64,000 nucleotides of DNA from Saprospiraceae bacterium (GTDB lineage Bacteria; Bacteroidota; Bacteroidia; Chitinophagales; Saprospiraceae). The stretch spans positions 43,282 through 107,281 of the forward strand of contig JADLHA010000006.1 in assembly GCA_020848995.1 (NCBI GenBank), in the 5' to 3' direction. This document shows positions 55,638 to 63,874 of the stretch, one piece after another. Numbering within the stretch: position 1 is the stretch's first letter; each line of letters opens with the position of its first letter. Both the position numbers and the translations under genes were made by a program. The notes under the pieces are model-generated. The model ran no database searches, was not told where the DNA came from, and worked only from the letters and a program-made list of their open reading frames with translations.

Positions 55638-56197
55638 ACGGTCATGATCTCCTTTTCTTTGGCTTCGACAGTTTTGTCGATTCTGGCCGTATAGTCGGTG
55701 ATCAGGTTCTGGATGTCTTGTTCTTTGCGGCGGGCCAGGTCTTCTGACAAGCCGTTCTTCTGTTCGCGTTTGATGGCGTCGAGCACTTTGTGGCGGCTGG
55801 TGCGAATGCTGACGCGCGCCTCTTCACCGTAATGTTTGACCTGTTTTACAAATTCCTTGCGGCGCTCTTCGGTAAGCGGGGGAATGGAGATGCGGATCAG
55901 CTCACCGTCATTCTGAGGGGTCAGGCCCAGGTTGGCAGCAAAGATGGCGTGTTCGATTTCCTGGATCATTTTCTTTTCCCAGGGCTGGATGCTGATGGTG
56001 CGGGTATCCGAAACGCTGATGTTCGCCACCTGGCTTACCGGTACCGGAGATCCATAGTAGTTGACCATGATCCCGTCGAGGATGGCGGTAGAGGCCTTTC
56101 CGGTGCGGACTTTGGTCAGTTCCTTGCGCAGGTGCTCCAGGGCGCGGTCCAACTCCTCGTGGGCTTTTGAAAATATGGATTCTATTTCAGCGGACAT
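55634..56197 (-). CDS. frr: Ribosome recycling factor
   Basis: Splits post-termination ribosomes with EF-G. The 187 residues are of family length. Characteristic segments are RTGKAS, VNYYGSPVPVSQVANISVSD, IQPWEKKMIQEIEHAI, NLGLTPQNDGELIRI, PPLTEERRKE and the helical C-terminal tail NLITDYTARIDKTVEAKEKEI. It lies downstream of the zinc metallopeptidase gene with a 28-base gap. In many bacteria pyrH precedes frr; here it does not. Confidence 0.97.
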   Translation of the reverse strand: MSAEIESIFSKAHEELDRALEHLRKELTKVRTGKASTAILDGIMVNYYGSPVPVSQVANISVSDTRTISIQPWEKKMIQEIEHAIFAANLGLTPQNDGELIRISIPPLTEERRKEFVKQVKHYGEEARVSIRTSRHKVLDAIKREQKNGLSEDLARRKEQDIQNLITDYTARIDKTVEAKEKEIMTV

Positions 56198-56225
56198 ATT
56201 CGGAACAGTTTTAAACAGGATGGAA

Positions 56226-56930
56226 TCAATTGCTGCGGCTCATGCCGGCGTAACGCAAAATTAAGTAAATCAGCATCACCAGCGATGACAGGGCTGCTGC
56301 CACATAGGTCATCCCCGCCCAGGTCAGGGCATCCTTGGCTCCGGCGTATTCCTGTTGGGTCACAACCCCTCTGCGGTCTATCCAGGCCAGGGCGCGTTTG
56401 CTGGCGTCAAACTCGACGGGCAGGGTGACCAGGCTAAAAACGGTGGTAATGGCAAAGGCAACGATGGTGACCAGCATGAGCGCTGGAAAGGTATTGGCCA
56501 ACATGAATGCTGCAAGCAACAGGTACTGCTGCGCCATGCTGGCGACCTTCACCACCGGAACGATCCGGGAGCGCAGTTGAAGCATGGCATAAGCGGTATC
56601 GTGCTGAACGGCATGTCCGCACTCGTGGGCTGCGACCGCCGTAGCCGCCACACTCCGTCCGTGATAGACCTCGGGACTCAGGTTTACGGTGCGGTTTACC
56701 GGGTTGTAGTGGTCGGAAAGAAAACCGTTCGATTCCAGTACCCTGACGTTGTGCAGGCCGTAGTATTGCAACATATCTTCTGCAATTTCGCGTCCGGATT
56801 TGTTTGCGCGCAGCCCGACCTTGGAATATGCGCGGAATTTACTTTGCAGCCTGCCGCTGACGATCATACCCACCACCGAAAGCGCAATGGTGAGCAGGTA
56901 AAAGAGCATGTAGTCTGAATTGAATACCAT
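56226..56930 (-). CDS. Membrane zinc metallopeptidase (YugP family)
   Basis: A 234-residue membrane protein of the neutral zinc metallopeptidase family. An N-terminal helix precedes the zinc motif HECGH (His102, Glu103, His106) in VAAHECGHAVQHD, and three further membrane helices follow (about 118-160 and 205-228). The substrate is unknown. It lies between serS and frr on the same strand, with gaps of 69 and 28 bases, so cotranscription is possible. Confidence 0.88.
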   Translation of the reverse strand: MVFNSDYMLFYLLTIALSVVGMIVSGRLQSKFRAYSKVGLRANKSGREIAEDMLQYYGLHNVRVLESNGFLSDHYNPVNRTVNLSPEVYHGRSVAATAVAAHECGHAVQHDTAYAMLQLRSRIVPVVKVASMAQQYLLLAAFMLANTFPALMLVTIVAFAITTVFSLVTLPVEFDASKRALAWIDRRGVVTQQEYAGAKDALTWAGMTYVAAALSSLVMLIYLILRYAGMSRSN

Positions 56931-56999
56931 AATTTTTTGATTAGCCTATAAATAACAGTGCAGAGCGCCGTAAGATTTCAGCTTTTCATTAAATATTTC

Positions 57000-58280
57000 C
57001 TAACGGATGAAGTCAAAGCCCGTATAGCTGCGAAGGGCGGCGGGAATGGCAATGCCATCCGGACGCTGGTTGTTTTCCAGCAGGGCAGCCACAATGCGCG
57101 CCAGCGCCAACGCACTTCCGTTGAGCGTATGCGCCAGAACCGATTCGCCGCGTGCATTTTTAAACCGCAGTTTCATCCGGTTGGACTGGAACGTCTCAAA
57201 GTTGGAAACCGAACTCACCTCCAGCCAGCGCGCCTGAGCAGCACTGTACACCTCAAAATCGAAAGTCAGCGCCGAGGCAAAGCCCAGGTCGCCACCACAG
57301 AGTCGCAAAATGCGGTAGGGAAGTTCGAGCTTTTGAAGGAGGCCCTCCACGTGTTCCAGCATCTGGGTCAGGGCGTCTTGTGAGTAGTCCGGGTGTTCGA
57401 GCCGGACGATCTCGACTTTGTCGAATTGGTGCACCCGGTTCAGGCCCTTTACGTGTGCACCGTAGGAGCCCGCTTCGCGCCGGAAGCAAGGGGTATACCC
57501 ACACAGTTTTATGGGCAGCTCGTCCTCCCGGAGCAGGGCATCCCGGTAAATGTTGGTCACCGGCACCTCGGCAGTGGGGATGAGGTACAACTCATCGCGC
57601 TCGACGTAATACATCTGGCCCTCTTTGTCCGGAAGCTGACCTGTGGCGCGGGCCGTTTCTGCATTGACAAGCAAAGGGGCATGGATCTCTTCATATCCGG
57701 CCCGCACGGCCTCGTCCAGAAAAAACTGGATCAGGGCGCGCTGCAGCCTGGCTCCCTGGCCGCGGTACAACACGAATCCCGATCCGGACAGCCGAGCACC
57801 CGCCTCCATGTCGAACAAGCGGTATTTGCGGGCAAGTTCCCAATGAGGGAGTGCCCCCTCTTCGAGTTGCGGGGCGACCATGGCCCCCATTTTGAACACC
57901 TCGTTGTCTTCGGCTGTACTTCCCGTAGGTACCGAAGGGTGGGGCAGGTTGGGCAGGCTGATCAGTTTTTCTTCGATGCTCAGGCGGACAGCTTCGAGGG
58001 CTTCCCCCGCCAAGCGGGTGGCCTCTTTGATCTGGGCCACTTCAGCGCGCAATCCAGCCGCCTCTTCCGCTTTCCCTGATTTCATGTAATCCCCGATCTG
58101 TCGAGCCAGCTGGTTTGCCCGTGCCTGGTCGTTGTCGAGCCCGTGCTGCAGGGACTTGCGGCGGTCGTCGAGCGCGATGAGCTCCCCCACGAGCGCCAGT
58201 TGGGCGTCCGGCAGATTGCGCTTGCGATAGGCGTTTACAACGCCATCAGGGTCACTCCGCAGTATCCTCAATTCAACCAT
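57000..58280 (-). CDS. serS: Serine-tRNA ligase
   Basis: Class II aminoacyl-tRNA synthetase of 426 residues from ATG 58280 (MVELRILRSDPDGV). The long N-terminal coiled-coil arm (about 30-105) is followed by motif 2 (CFRREAGSYGAHVKGLNRVHQFDKVE) and motif 3 (NGSALALARIVAALLENNQ), with TAEVPVTN and GGDLGFASALTFD between. The frame extends to 58313 but the extra 11 residues are not family-like. Transcription is divergent from rho. Confidence 0.96.
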   Translation of the reverse strand: MVELRILRSDPDGVVNAYRKRNLPDAQLALVGELIALDDRRKSLQHGLDNDQARANQLARQIGDYMKSGKAEEAAGLRAEVAQIKEATRLAGEALEAVRLSIEEKLISLPNLPHPSVPTGSTAEDNEVFKMGAMVAPQLEEGALPHWELARKYRLFDMEAGARLSGSGFVLYRGQGARLQRALIQFFLDEAVRAGYEEIHAPLLVNAETARATGQLPDKEGQMYYVERDELYLIPTAEVPVTNIYRDALLREDELPIKLCGYTPCFRREAGSYGAHVKGLNRVHQFDKVEIVRLEHPDYSQDALTQMLEHVEGLLQKLELPYRILRLCGGDLGFASALTFDFEVYSAAQARWLEVSSVSNFETFQSNRMKLRFKNARGESVLAHTLNGSALALARIVAALLENNQRPDGIAIPAALRSYTGFDFIR

Positions 58281-58362
58281 AGACCGGCCATTTCCAGCGG
58301 GCAATGTTAGCACAATGTGGCGAAATTTTTTTTGAAATATACCAAAATCGACCTTGGCGTCG

Positions 58363-58370
58363 TACCTTTG
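58363..58370 (+). promoter_or_regulatory. Candidate -7 element of rho
   Basis: TACCTTTG matches TAnnTTTG and is followed by CAGCC. It implies a leader of about 175 bases, which begins with the small hairpin AAAACC-N6-GGTTTT (58378-58395). Long leaders fit known rho autoregulation, but that is inference. No -33 element at the usual distance. Confidence 0.45.
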
Positions 58371-58549
58371 CAGCCGTAAAACCGATAATGGTTTTCATTC
58401 TTTCGCATCTCCAGAGTATTTCCTGCTTGTCCATATCCCTTTGAACGGACTGCTGTGGCCTACGGACGACCAGGTCCTCTGAAAATCGATTGTTAGTCAA
58501 GCCCTTACCTTTTTTAAATCCTTAAACTTCCGCCTTTCAGGCTTAGATT

Positions 58550-60313
58550 ATGAAATACGATATTCTGCAGCTCAACGACATGTTGGTCCCTGAGTTGCGC
58601 GACCTCGCCGAACAGTTGGGCGTACCCAATTCGAAAAAGCTCTCCAAGCAAGACCTCATTTACAAGATACTCGACCAGCAGGCCCTGAAAAAGAGCGGTG
58701 CCGACGGGGATTCGGGAAACGGCGATGCCGTGGAGCAGCCGGTGTACGACCTGCTCGTCGACGAGCACAACGTCCGCGGCCGCAGACGGCGCGTTGGTCA
58801 GGAGGAACAGCCCGTCCGCAGGCAGGGACAGCGCGGGCGGCCTCCCCGCAACGAGGCTCCGGTTAACAAAGAGGAAGTTCCTGAGGAGCCTTCACCAAAA
58901 GCACAGGAGCCGGAAGCCCCTACAGAAGAAACAGCCCGCGAAGACCAACGTCCGAGAAGAATGCCCCACCGCAACCCCGCGCAGCGATCAGACTCGCGAT
59001 CAGACTCGCGATCAGACTCGCGGACAGATCATCGGCAGGACAGAAGGCACGACCAGCGCCACGAAATGCAACCGCGCAGGGAGCGTCCCGTCCAGGAACG
59101 CGAACAGCCGGCCAACGCAGAGGCATCCGGCTTCCAGGAGAATGTGGAAACCCCGGCGCCGCGCCGCGAAGAACCCGCCTTCATCGTCGAACTCGAGGGC
59201 ATGGTCGAGGGCATGGGCGTACTCGAAATGATGCCTGAGGGTTTTGGCTTTCTGCGGAGCTCGGATTACAATTACCTGTCTTCCCCCGACGACATTTACG
59301 TTTCGCCGTCGCAGATCAAACTCTTCGGCCTCAAAACGGGCGATACCGTCGTCGGCGCCATCCGGCCACCCAAAGAAGGGGAAAAGTACTTTGCCCTGTT
59401 GAAGGTTTCCCGCATCAACGGCCTGGAGCCGCAGTGGATCCGCGACCGCGTGCCCTTTGACTACCTCACTCCGCTGTTCCCCAACGAAAAATTTAAGCTC
59501 ACCACCCACCCCCTGGGACGCGATTACGGCAACCGCATGATCGACCTCTTCACGCCGATCGGCAAGGGTCAGCGCGCCCTGATCGTGGCCCAACCCAAAA
59601 CGGGAAAGACCTTTTTGCTCAAAGACCTCGCCAACGCCATTTCCACCAACCATCCGGAGTGTTACATGATCGTGCTACTGGTAGACGAGCGCCCGGAGGA
59701 GGTGACCGACATGAAGCGTAGCGTAAAAGCTGAAGTCATCTCATCGACCTTCGACGAGCCGGCAGACAACCACGTGCGGGTAGCCAACATCGTGCTGGAA
59801 AAAGCCAAAAGAATGGTCGAATGTGGTCACGACGTGGTCATCCTGCTCGATTCCATCACCCGTCTCGCAAGAGCCTACAACACCGTTGCGCCTTCTTCTG
59901 GCAAAGTGCTGTCGGGAGGGGTTGAGGCCAACGCCCTGCAAAAGCCCAAAAAGTTCTTTGGCGCTGCGCGGAAAATTGAAAACGGGGGCTCTCTTACCAT
60001 CATCGCCACGGCCCTCATCGACACCGGTTCAAAAATGGATGGCGTCATCTTCGAAGAATTTAAGGGAACGGGCAATATGGAACTCCAGCTCGACCGCACC
60101 CTCGCCAACAAGCGCCTGTATCCGTCGATCGACCTCACCAAGTCGAGCACGCGCCGCGAAGACCTCCTGTTGGACGATACCACCATTCAGAAAATGTTCG
60201 TCCTGCGCAACCACCTGGCCGACATGAAGCCGGAGGAGGCCGTTGAATTTGTTAAAAAGCACATGTCCGGCACGGCCACCAACGATGAATTTTTGATATC
60301 CATGAACAGTTAA
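58550..60313 (+). CDS. rho: Transcription termination factor Rho with a long disordered insertion
   Basis: Hexameric RNA helicase that ends transcription. Of 587 residues, 1-45 form the Rho_N domain ([26 protein letters not shown]). About 60-205 form a low-complexity Arg/Glu/Asp/Pro/Gln-rich insertion, then come the RNA-binding cold-shock-like domain ([16 protein letters not shown]) and the ATPase. The ATPase shows Walker [11 protein letters not shown] near 346 and Walker [17 protein letters not shown] near 428, with [25 protein letters not shown]. coli Rho has 419 residues; the excess is the insertion, which contains three 12-bp DNA repeats (58986-59021) coding SDSR copies. Such insertions are common in Bacteroidota and may alter RNA binding or drive condensation. 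Confidence 0.96.
   Translation: MKYDILQLNDMLVPELRDLAEQLGVPNSKKLSKQDLIYKILDQQALKKSGADGDSGNGDAVEQPVYDLLVDEHNVRGRRRRVGQEEQPVRRQGQRGRPPRNEAPVNKEEVPEEPSPKAQEPEAPTEETAREDQRPRRMPHRNPAQRSDSRSDSRSDSRTDHRQDRRHDQRHEMQPRRERPVQEREQPANAEASGFQENVETPAPRREEPAFIVELEGMVEGMGVLEMMPEGFGFLRSSDYNYLSSPDDIYVSPSQIKLFGLKTGDTVVGAIRPPKEGEKYFALLKVSRINGLEPQWIRDRVPFDYLTPLFPNEKFKLTTHPLGRDYGNRMIDLFTPIGKGQRALIVAQPKTGKTFLLKDLANAISTNHPECYMIVLLVDERPEEVTDMKRSVKAEVISSTFDEPADNHVRVANIVLEKAKRMVECGHDVVILLDSITRLARAYNTVAPSSGKVLSGGVEANALQKPKKFFGAARKIENGGSLTIIATALIDTGSKMDGVIFEEFKGTGNMELQLDRTLANKRLYPSIDLTKSSTRREDLLLDDTTIQKMFVLRNHLADMKPEEAVEFVKKHMSGTATNDEFLISMNS
58986..59021 (+). repeat. Three 12-bp tandem repeats in rho
   Basis: GATCAGACTCGC is repeated three times without change, coding for the SDSR repeats of the disordered Rho insertion. 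Copy number may vary between strains. Confidence 0.75.
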
Positions 60314-60317
60314 TGGC

Positions 60318-60348
60318 TTGCAGGATTCAATAAAAACACTTATCTTTG
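60318..60348 (+). promoter_or_regulatory. Promoter of rpmH-rnpA
   Basis: TTG (60318-60320), 20 bases, then TATCTTTG (60341-60348): both elements and the spacing match the Bacteroidota consensus. It lies just past the rho stop and predicts a leader of about 30 bases before the rpmH ATG. Confidence 0.7.
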
Positions 60349-60384
60349 CCTCCCTTTTAAAAAGCTGCTGACAATCAGATTCGT

Positions 60385-60540
60385 ATGAAAAGGACATTTC
60401 AACCTTCGAGAAGAAAGCGGGTCAACAAACATGGTTTCCGCAGCCGGATGGCGTCGAAAAACGGACGCAAGGTGCTCGCGCGTCGCCGTGGCCGGGGAAG
60501 GCTCAGGCTGACGGTCTCCGACGAGCGCGGATTGAAGTAA
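60385..60540 (+). CDS. rpmH: 50S ribosomal protein L34
   Basis: A 51-residue, very basic protein of the large ribosomal subunit. It opens [20 protein letters not shown] and continues with [19 protein letters not shown], the L34 signature. The length is normal for the family, with a short C-terminal extension ([12 protein letters not shown]). It lies 71 bases after rho with its own promoter, and 3 bases before rnpA. This is the conserved rpmH-rnpA pair, which in many bacteria lies near the replication origin; no dnaA or DnaA-box cluster is seen here. Confidence 0.97.
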   Translation: MKRTFQPSRRKRVNKHGFRSRMASKNGRKVLARRRGRGRLRLTVSDERGLK

Positions 60541-60543
60541 GCC

Positions 60544-60942
60544 ATGCGACCCCTTCCGGGTCCCGGACTGGCTTTCCCGTCGCAGCTGCGGCTGAAATCC
60601 CGAAAACAGATTGAATTCCTGTTCGCTCAGCGCGACGCACATTTTTCCCACCCACTCCTGCTCAAATACAGTTTTGGTCCTGAGAGCACTGAAAAAGGAC
60701 TGCATTTTGCCGTATCGGTACCCAAAAAGACCTTTAAACGCGCCACCGATCGCAATCTGATCAAACGCCGTATCCGCGAGGCGTTTCGCCTGCATTGGCG
60801 GAACTACCTTCATGAAGAGGAGCCCTGCCTGCTGATGTTTATTTACGTTGGCAAGGAAATGGCAGCATTTGCCGAAGTGGAACAGGCCGTGGTGCGCTTG
60901 TTAAAAAGGCTGCAGCAGAAAGGAGTTCCGAAAGCGCCCTAA
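60544..60942 (+). CDS. rnpA: Ribonuclease P protein component
   Basis: Protein subunit of RNase P, which matures tRNA 5' ends. The 132 residues show the family core KKTFKRATDRNLIKRRIREAF with the RNR-type RNA-binding motif, preceded by HFAVSVPKK and followed by a helix RLHWRNYL and a FIYVGK strand. ATG 60544 lies 3 bases after the rpmH stop, so the genes are coupled. yidD and yidC do not follow. Confidence 0.94.
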   Translation: MRPLPGPGLAFPSQLRLKSRKQIEFLFAQRDAHFSHPLLLKYSFGPESTEKGLHFAVSVPKKTFKRATDRNLIKRRIREAFRLHWRNYLHEEEPCLLMFIYVGKEMAAFAEVEQAVVRLLKRLQQKGVPKAP

Positions 60943-61000
60943 CCTACACGGTGCAGGCCCTATCCCGGCTGGGGCAATCCAACTCATGCAAATGAGAAAA

Positions 61001-61021
61001 CCGGCCCCCGTCAGGAGCCGG
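61001..61021 (-). terminator. Intrinsic terminator of the lipoprotein gene
   Basis: CCGGCCCC (61001-61008) pairs with GGAGCCGG (61014-61021); on the minus strand the 8-bp stem (one G-U pair) is followed by TTTTCTC. It lies 30 bases past the stop of the minus-strand lipoprotein gene and may also stop rnpA transcription. Confidence 0.65.
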
Positions 61022-61051
61022 CTCAATTCAAAACGAAATCCTTAAAAAATC

Positions 61052-61876
61052 TTACCACCAGCGGCGGATGCGGATCTCCTTTGTGCTGCCATCGGACAAG
61101 GTGAGTATTGCTGCATTGTTGCAAAGACCGTCGCCGTAATCAATTGAAATGGTCTCGCCATCGACCGTCAGTGAAAAAGCCCCGCTAACGATCCAGGGAC
61201 AGTTGAAGCGAAACACCAGGGCTTCTGTGGTTGCTACGGAGAAATCCTTGCCGGCGCGATTGACGCCATCAGACGTTCCGGAGATCGACCACACGTCGTC
61301 GCTGCGCAGTTGGGGTGTCTGTCCCCCTTCTAATTGGGTAATGGTCTGGTTGGCATCCCAGGTGATGGTCTTTCCTGAGGGGAAAGTAAGTTTGCGATCA
61401 CTCACCACGCGTTCCCATGCCATTTGGGAGGAAGGATTGGGACCCTGGTTAACTACCGTTACCGTGCCTTCGACCAGAACATCGTCGATGTAAAAATTTT
61501 CATGGGTCACGGTACGCACCGAACCGGCCTCGTACCAGGGGGCTGTCACATCGATGATGAGCTTGCCCTTGCGCACATGTCCGTGTGGACCGGTTACGCC
61601 ATCCGGACCGTAGTCAATGGTCAGAGTGTTGGGATAAGTACCTTTAGGATTCAACCAAGTGCGGACCGGGAACGAGCGCGTTGTCAGGTCGAGCAGTCCG
61701 GCTTCGAGCTGGTCGCCAATTTCGGTCTCGTTGGCATCCAGAATGTCCTGCTGGGTGGTAATGTCCTCCGATGAGGTAACGAAATCGTTTGCTGTGCCGT
61801 CCTCGTCCTTGGCACAGGAAGCAATCATAAACAATACCGGGCTTAAAAACATAGCCCACAGAAAACTGCGTTTCAT
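61052..61876 (-). CDS. Lipoprotein of unknown function
   Basis: A 274-residue lipoprotein. The signal peptide MKRSFLWAMFLSPVLFMIASC ends in lipobox IASC followed by AKDEDG, so the protein is probably sorted to the outer membrane. The mature part is beta-rich (GKLIIDVTAPWYEAGSVRT, TITWDANQTITQLEGG) and ends with STKEIRIRRWW. I recognise no catalytic motif; similar lipoproteins are common in Bacteroidota. A strong terminator follows. Confidence 0.75.
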   Translation of the reverse strand: MKRSFLWAMFLSPVLFMIASCAKDEDGTANDFVTSSEDITTQQDILDANETEIGDQLEAGLLDLTTRSFPVRTWLNPKGTYPNTLTIDYGPDGVTGPHGHVRKGKLIIDVTAPWYEAGSVRTVTHENFYIDDVLVEGTVTVVNQGPNPSSQMAWERVVSDRKLTFPSGKTITWDANQTITQLEGGQTPQLRSDDVWSISGTSDGVNRAGKDFSVATTEALVFRFNCPWIVSGAFSLTVDGETISIDYGDGLCNNAAILTLSDGSTKEIRIRRWW

Positions 61877-62320
61877 AATTTTAGAATTTTTAGGTGAAGA
61901 ATGTTAGTACGGCTGTTTGACCCAATCCCTTCCCACTGGTTTAATGGCTCTATGGAAAATTTCTTCCTGAGACTCCCGGGAACTAACGCCCCGTTCTATA
62001 AGATGTGTGCCGCCGCCCGTCCATTTGTGCAGTTTGGAATTCTTTCATTGGCCGACGACGAAGCTGTTGCCGAATTCAGGAAGTACCTGGATTCTCTGAC
62101 AAAACCAAACCGCTTCACCACCTCATGGTTGTTCAGCATAAAACTACCCACCACACAGAGGGGATGCGTCCATGATGCGATCTGCGCATGCAATCCGGCG
62201 AACCGATGTGGCGCCGAATGGTAGCTCCTCGGTTATGCATACACCCGGTCCAACCCTATCGAAGCAGCTAAAAGTGAAATATTCTATTCTGCGCGGAGCG
62301 ATTCAGCATAGACCATGCAA
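61877..62320. other. Gene-poor region with a cassette-associated repeat
   Basis: No convincing gene. Frames on both strands (for example 61901-62224 plus and 61996-62193 minus) lack a family match, have poor codon structure and overlap the repeat at 62180-62218. The part next to the gene at 62321 (62219-62320) is related to the noncoding element after the PPR-like gene: on the minus strand, CGGCTGAT near the gene's stop and a GCTGAAT(A/C)GCT(A/C)C segment occur in both. Confidence 0.45.
62180..62218. repeat. 39-base direct repeat, copy 1
   Basis: It starts ATCTGCGCATGCAATCCGGC and ends TGGCGCCGAA. It is 36/39 identical to the copy at 62878-62916, with the first 25 bases identical. Each copy lies downstream, on the minus strand, of one AT-rich gene. 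Confidence 0.85.
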
Positions 62321-62746
62321 TCAGCCGCCACGTTCCAATGCTTTATCTAGGTATTTTATCAGCTCAATAATCCCACTATAAAAGAATTTCCCCTGACTCA
62401 TTTCTTGTTTTATTTTCTCAATTTCCTCCGAATAGTGATTTAACGTTTCCAAACTGATTTGTAATCTCCTTGACGTCGCTAAAAATTTAAATTCCAGATA
62501 TTTCCTGTTTTCCCTTTCGGATGGCTTTAGCAATTTAATTGCTTGATAGTAGTCTGCAGTCGGAAATATGTCACAGTTCGCCACAATGATGTCTCCGGGA
62601 TAAAATTCGAATAAAACGCTGTCATCACTATTTAAATAATTCTCGTCCTCAAGGATTTCATAAACTTCATCATACTTACAAATTGCTTTTACTGGAATCC
62701 AATCTTCCACTTTATCAATTACTCTAACAAGTATATGTTCTTCCAT
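62321..62746 (-). CDS. AT-rich gene for a small acidic protein of unknown function
   Basis: A 141-residue cytoplasmic-looking protein, rich in Glu, Lys, Ile and Tyr. It opens EEHILVRVIDKVEDW, followed by FEFYPGDIIVANCDIF, then a helical C-terminal half (LQISLETLNHYSEEIEKIKQ) that could form a coiled coil. No family is recognised; a small immunity-type protein is one possibility, unproven. Base composition is much more AT-rich than the chromosome to its left, suggesting transfer. On its strand it is followed by a GC-rich repeat element shared with the next gene, as in a gene cassette. Confidence 0.7.
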   Translation of the reverse strand: MEEHILVRVIDKVEDWIPVKAICKYDEVYEILEDENYLNSDDSVLFEFYPGDIIVANCDIFPTADYYQAIKLLKPSERENRKYLEFKFLATSRRLQISLETLNHYSEEIEKIKQEMSQGKFFYSGIIELIKYLDKALERGG

Positions 62747-62877
62747 TTAATTACAATTGATATAGGTGCTACATAGCGTCGTACCGCCGGATTTTCGAGG
62801 TTTCGGAGACGGATTAGCGATTCTACGTGCCCCGGAGAAATCTCCCCAAGCCGCCGGGGTGATCCGCTCACGCCCAC

Positions 62878-62916
62878 ATCTGCGCATGCAATCCGGCGAA
62901 CCAGTGTGGTGCCGAA
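62878..62916. repeat. 39-base direct repeat, copy 2
   Basis: Same sequence as 62180-62218 with three substitutions, same orientation. It lies downstream (minus strand) of the PPR-like gene, next to a long inverted repeat. Together with copy 1 it delimits a roughly 700-base segment containing one gene. Confidence 0.85.
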
Positions 62917-62934
62917 GTTGCCACATCTTTTTCG

Positions 62935-63063
62935 GGCTTTGCGCCAGGGGGCGTTTCGGAGCACAAAACTGTCAACCATCACAGAATTTGAATAGAAGCA
63001 CAATGCTCCAAATTTGCATAGCCTGTAGCTATTCAGCGCCATTACCCCGCCTGACGCAAAACC
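62935..63063. repeat. Large imperfect palindrome following the PPR-like gene (attC-like?)
   Basis: The outer arms GGCTTTGCGCCAGGGGGCG (62935-62953) and CCCCGCCTGACGCAAAACC (63045-63063) are complementary with few mismatches. Inside, GGAGCA (62958-62963) pairs with TGCTCC (63004-63009). The total of about 130 bases, immediately after a gene's stop, is the size and place of an integron attC site. However, clear attC core sites (GTTRRRY/RYYYAAC) are not found, so this is only a resemblance. A frame through it (62719-63132) looks spurious. Confidence 0.5.
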
Positions 63064-63070
63064 TGTGTTA

Positions 63071-63859
63071 TCAGCCGTGAATCTTGCTGTCGTGCAGTCT
63101 ATCCCAGCTGTTGTTAGTCCGAATATTTTCATTTCTTAATAGTTGTTCTGTTTCGTTGATTTCAGCCTTTGAAGTAGCTTTTTTTAAAATTGTGATAAAT
63201 GTATTTATTGTCGGATTAATATTTCTCTGTTTTAATTCTCGGTAATAGTTTATTGCAGTTTTGAAGGATGTCGAACGTGAAATTAACGTATTAAATGTAA
63301 CTAGATTAACTTCAATATTTTGGTCTTCCATTGCCGTAATTATTTCATTCCTTTGGTCGTCATTGGTCGTCAAACTTAATAGTGCGTTATATGTTTGAGT
63401 ATTTGGCTTAACTTCATATTTGCCCATTGATTTAATGATTTTCCGTCCGGCTTGAACTGTCGAGCAGTAAGCTATAAAAGAGTTTAATGTATAAGTGTTG
63501 GGCTTAAGTCTAAGGTAAAGAAGTTTATTAAAATATGAAGTTGCTGTTGTTAGGTCTGATGAAAGTGAAATGAGAATATTGAAAGTTGTCGTTGTTAATG
63601 GAACGCTGTCTATTCGATACTCTCCAAGTATTTCATTTGCTTGTCCGAGTGTCTCGCAAAGTTGAATGTGTGCATTTTGAATGTCAAAATTTGGTTTAAC
63701 CAATTTTTGCTTGTATTCGCCTTTTAGTTGTTGAGCAATTGTCAATGCCTTGTCCGTATTAAGTTGTTTCAGCTTAATTTTTTCTTTCAACTCCAAGAGG
63801 TCTTGTCGCCATTTTAGAGCCAATTTTTTGGTCAATGTGTCGGTCTTTTCTGTTTGCAC
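63071..63859 (-). CDS. PPR-like repeat protein, possibly 5'-truncated by an IS66 element
   Basis: A 262-residue protein. From residue 54 to 245 it consists of six consecutive repeats of exactly 32 residues (54-85, 86-117, 118-149, 150-181, 182-213, 214-245). The consensus is (V/I)(K/N)PNxxTxNxLIS... with internal helix pairs, as in pentatricopeptide repeats, whose short S type has about 31 residues. PPR proteins bind RNA in organelles and are rare in bacteria. The first frame codon is GTG 63859; the frame stays open for a few codons upstream into the terminus of an IS66 element at about 63875, so the true N-terminus may be lost. It is strongly AT-rich, unlike the chromosomal genes to the left. 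Confidence 0.72.
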   Translation of the reverse strand: MQTEKTDTLTKKLALKWRQDLLELKEKIKLKQLNTDKALTIAQQLKGEYKQKLVKPNFDIQNAHIQLCETLGQANEILGEYRIDSVPLTTTTFNILISLSSDLTTATSYFNKLLYLRLKPNTYTLNSFIAYCSTVQAGRKIIKSMGKYEVKPNTQTYNALLSLTTNDDQRNEIITAMEDQNIEVNLVTFNTLISRSTSFKTAINYYRELKQRNINPTINTFITILKKATSKAEINETEQLLRNENIRTNNSWDRLHDSKIHG

Positions 63860-63874
63860 AAGTGTCGTTTTAAT

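Noticed and set aside
60318..60942. Replication origin next to rpmH-rnpA
   Set aside because: No dnaA, no cluster of DnaA-box-like sequences and no AT-rich unwinding region are visible; gene order alone is not enough.
61901..62224. Possible gene on the plus strand (107 codons) and an opposing 65-codon frame
   Set aside because: No family match, no promoter, and the region shares noncoding repeat sequence with 62878-62916.
62719..63132. A 137-codon minus-strand frame between the two AT-rich genes
   Set aside because: It runs through the inverted repeat and the 39-base repeat and overlaps both real genes; Arg/Cys/Ser-rich product typical of translated noncoding repeats.
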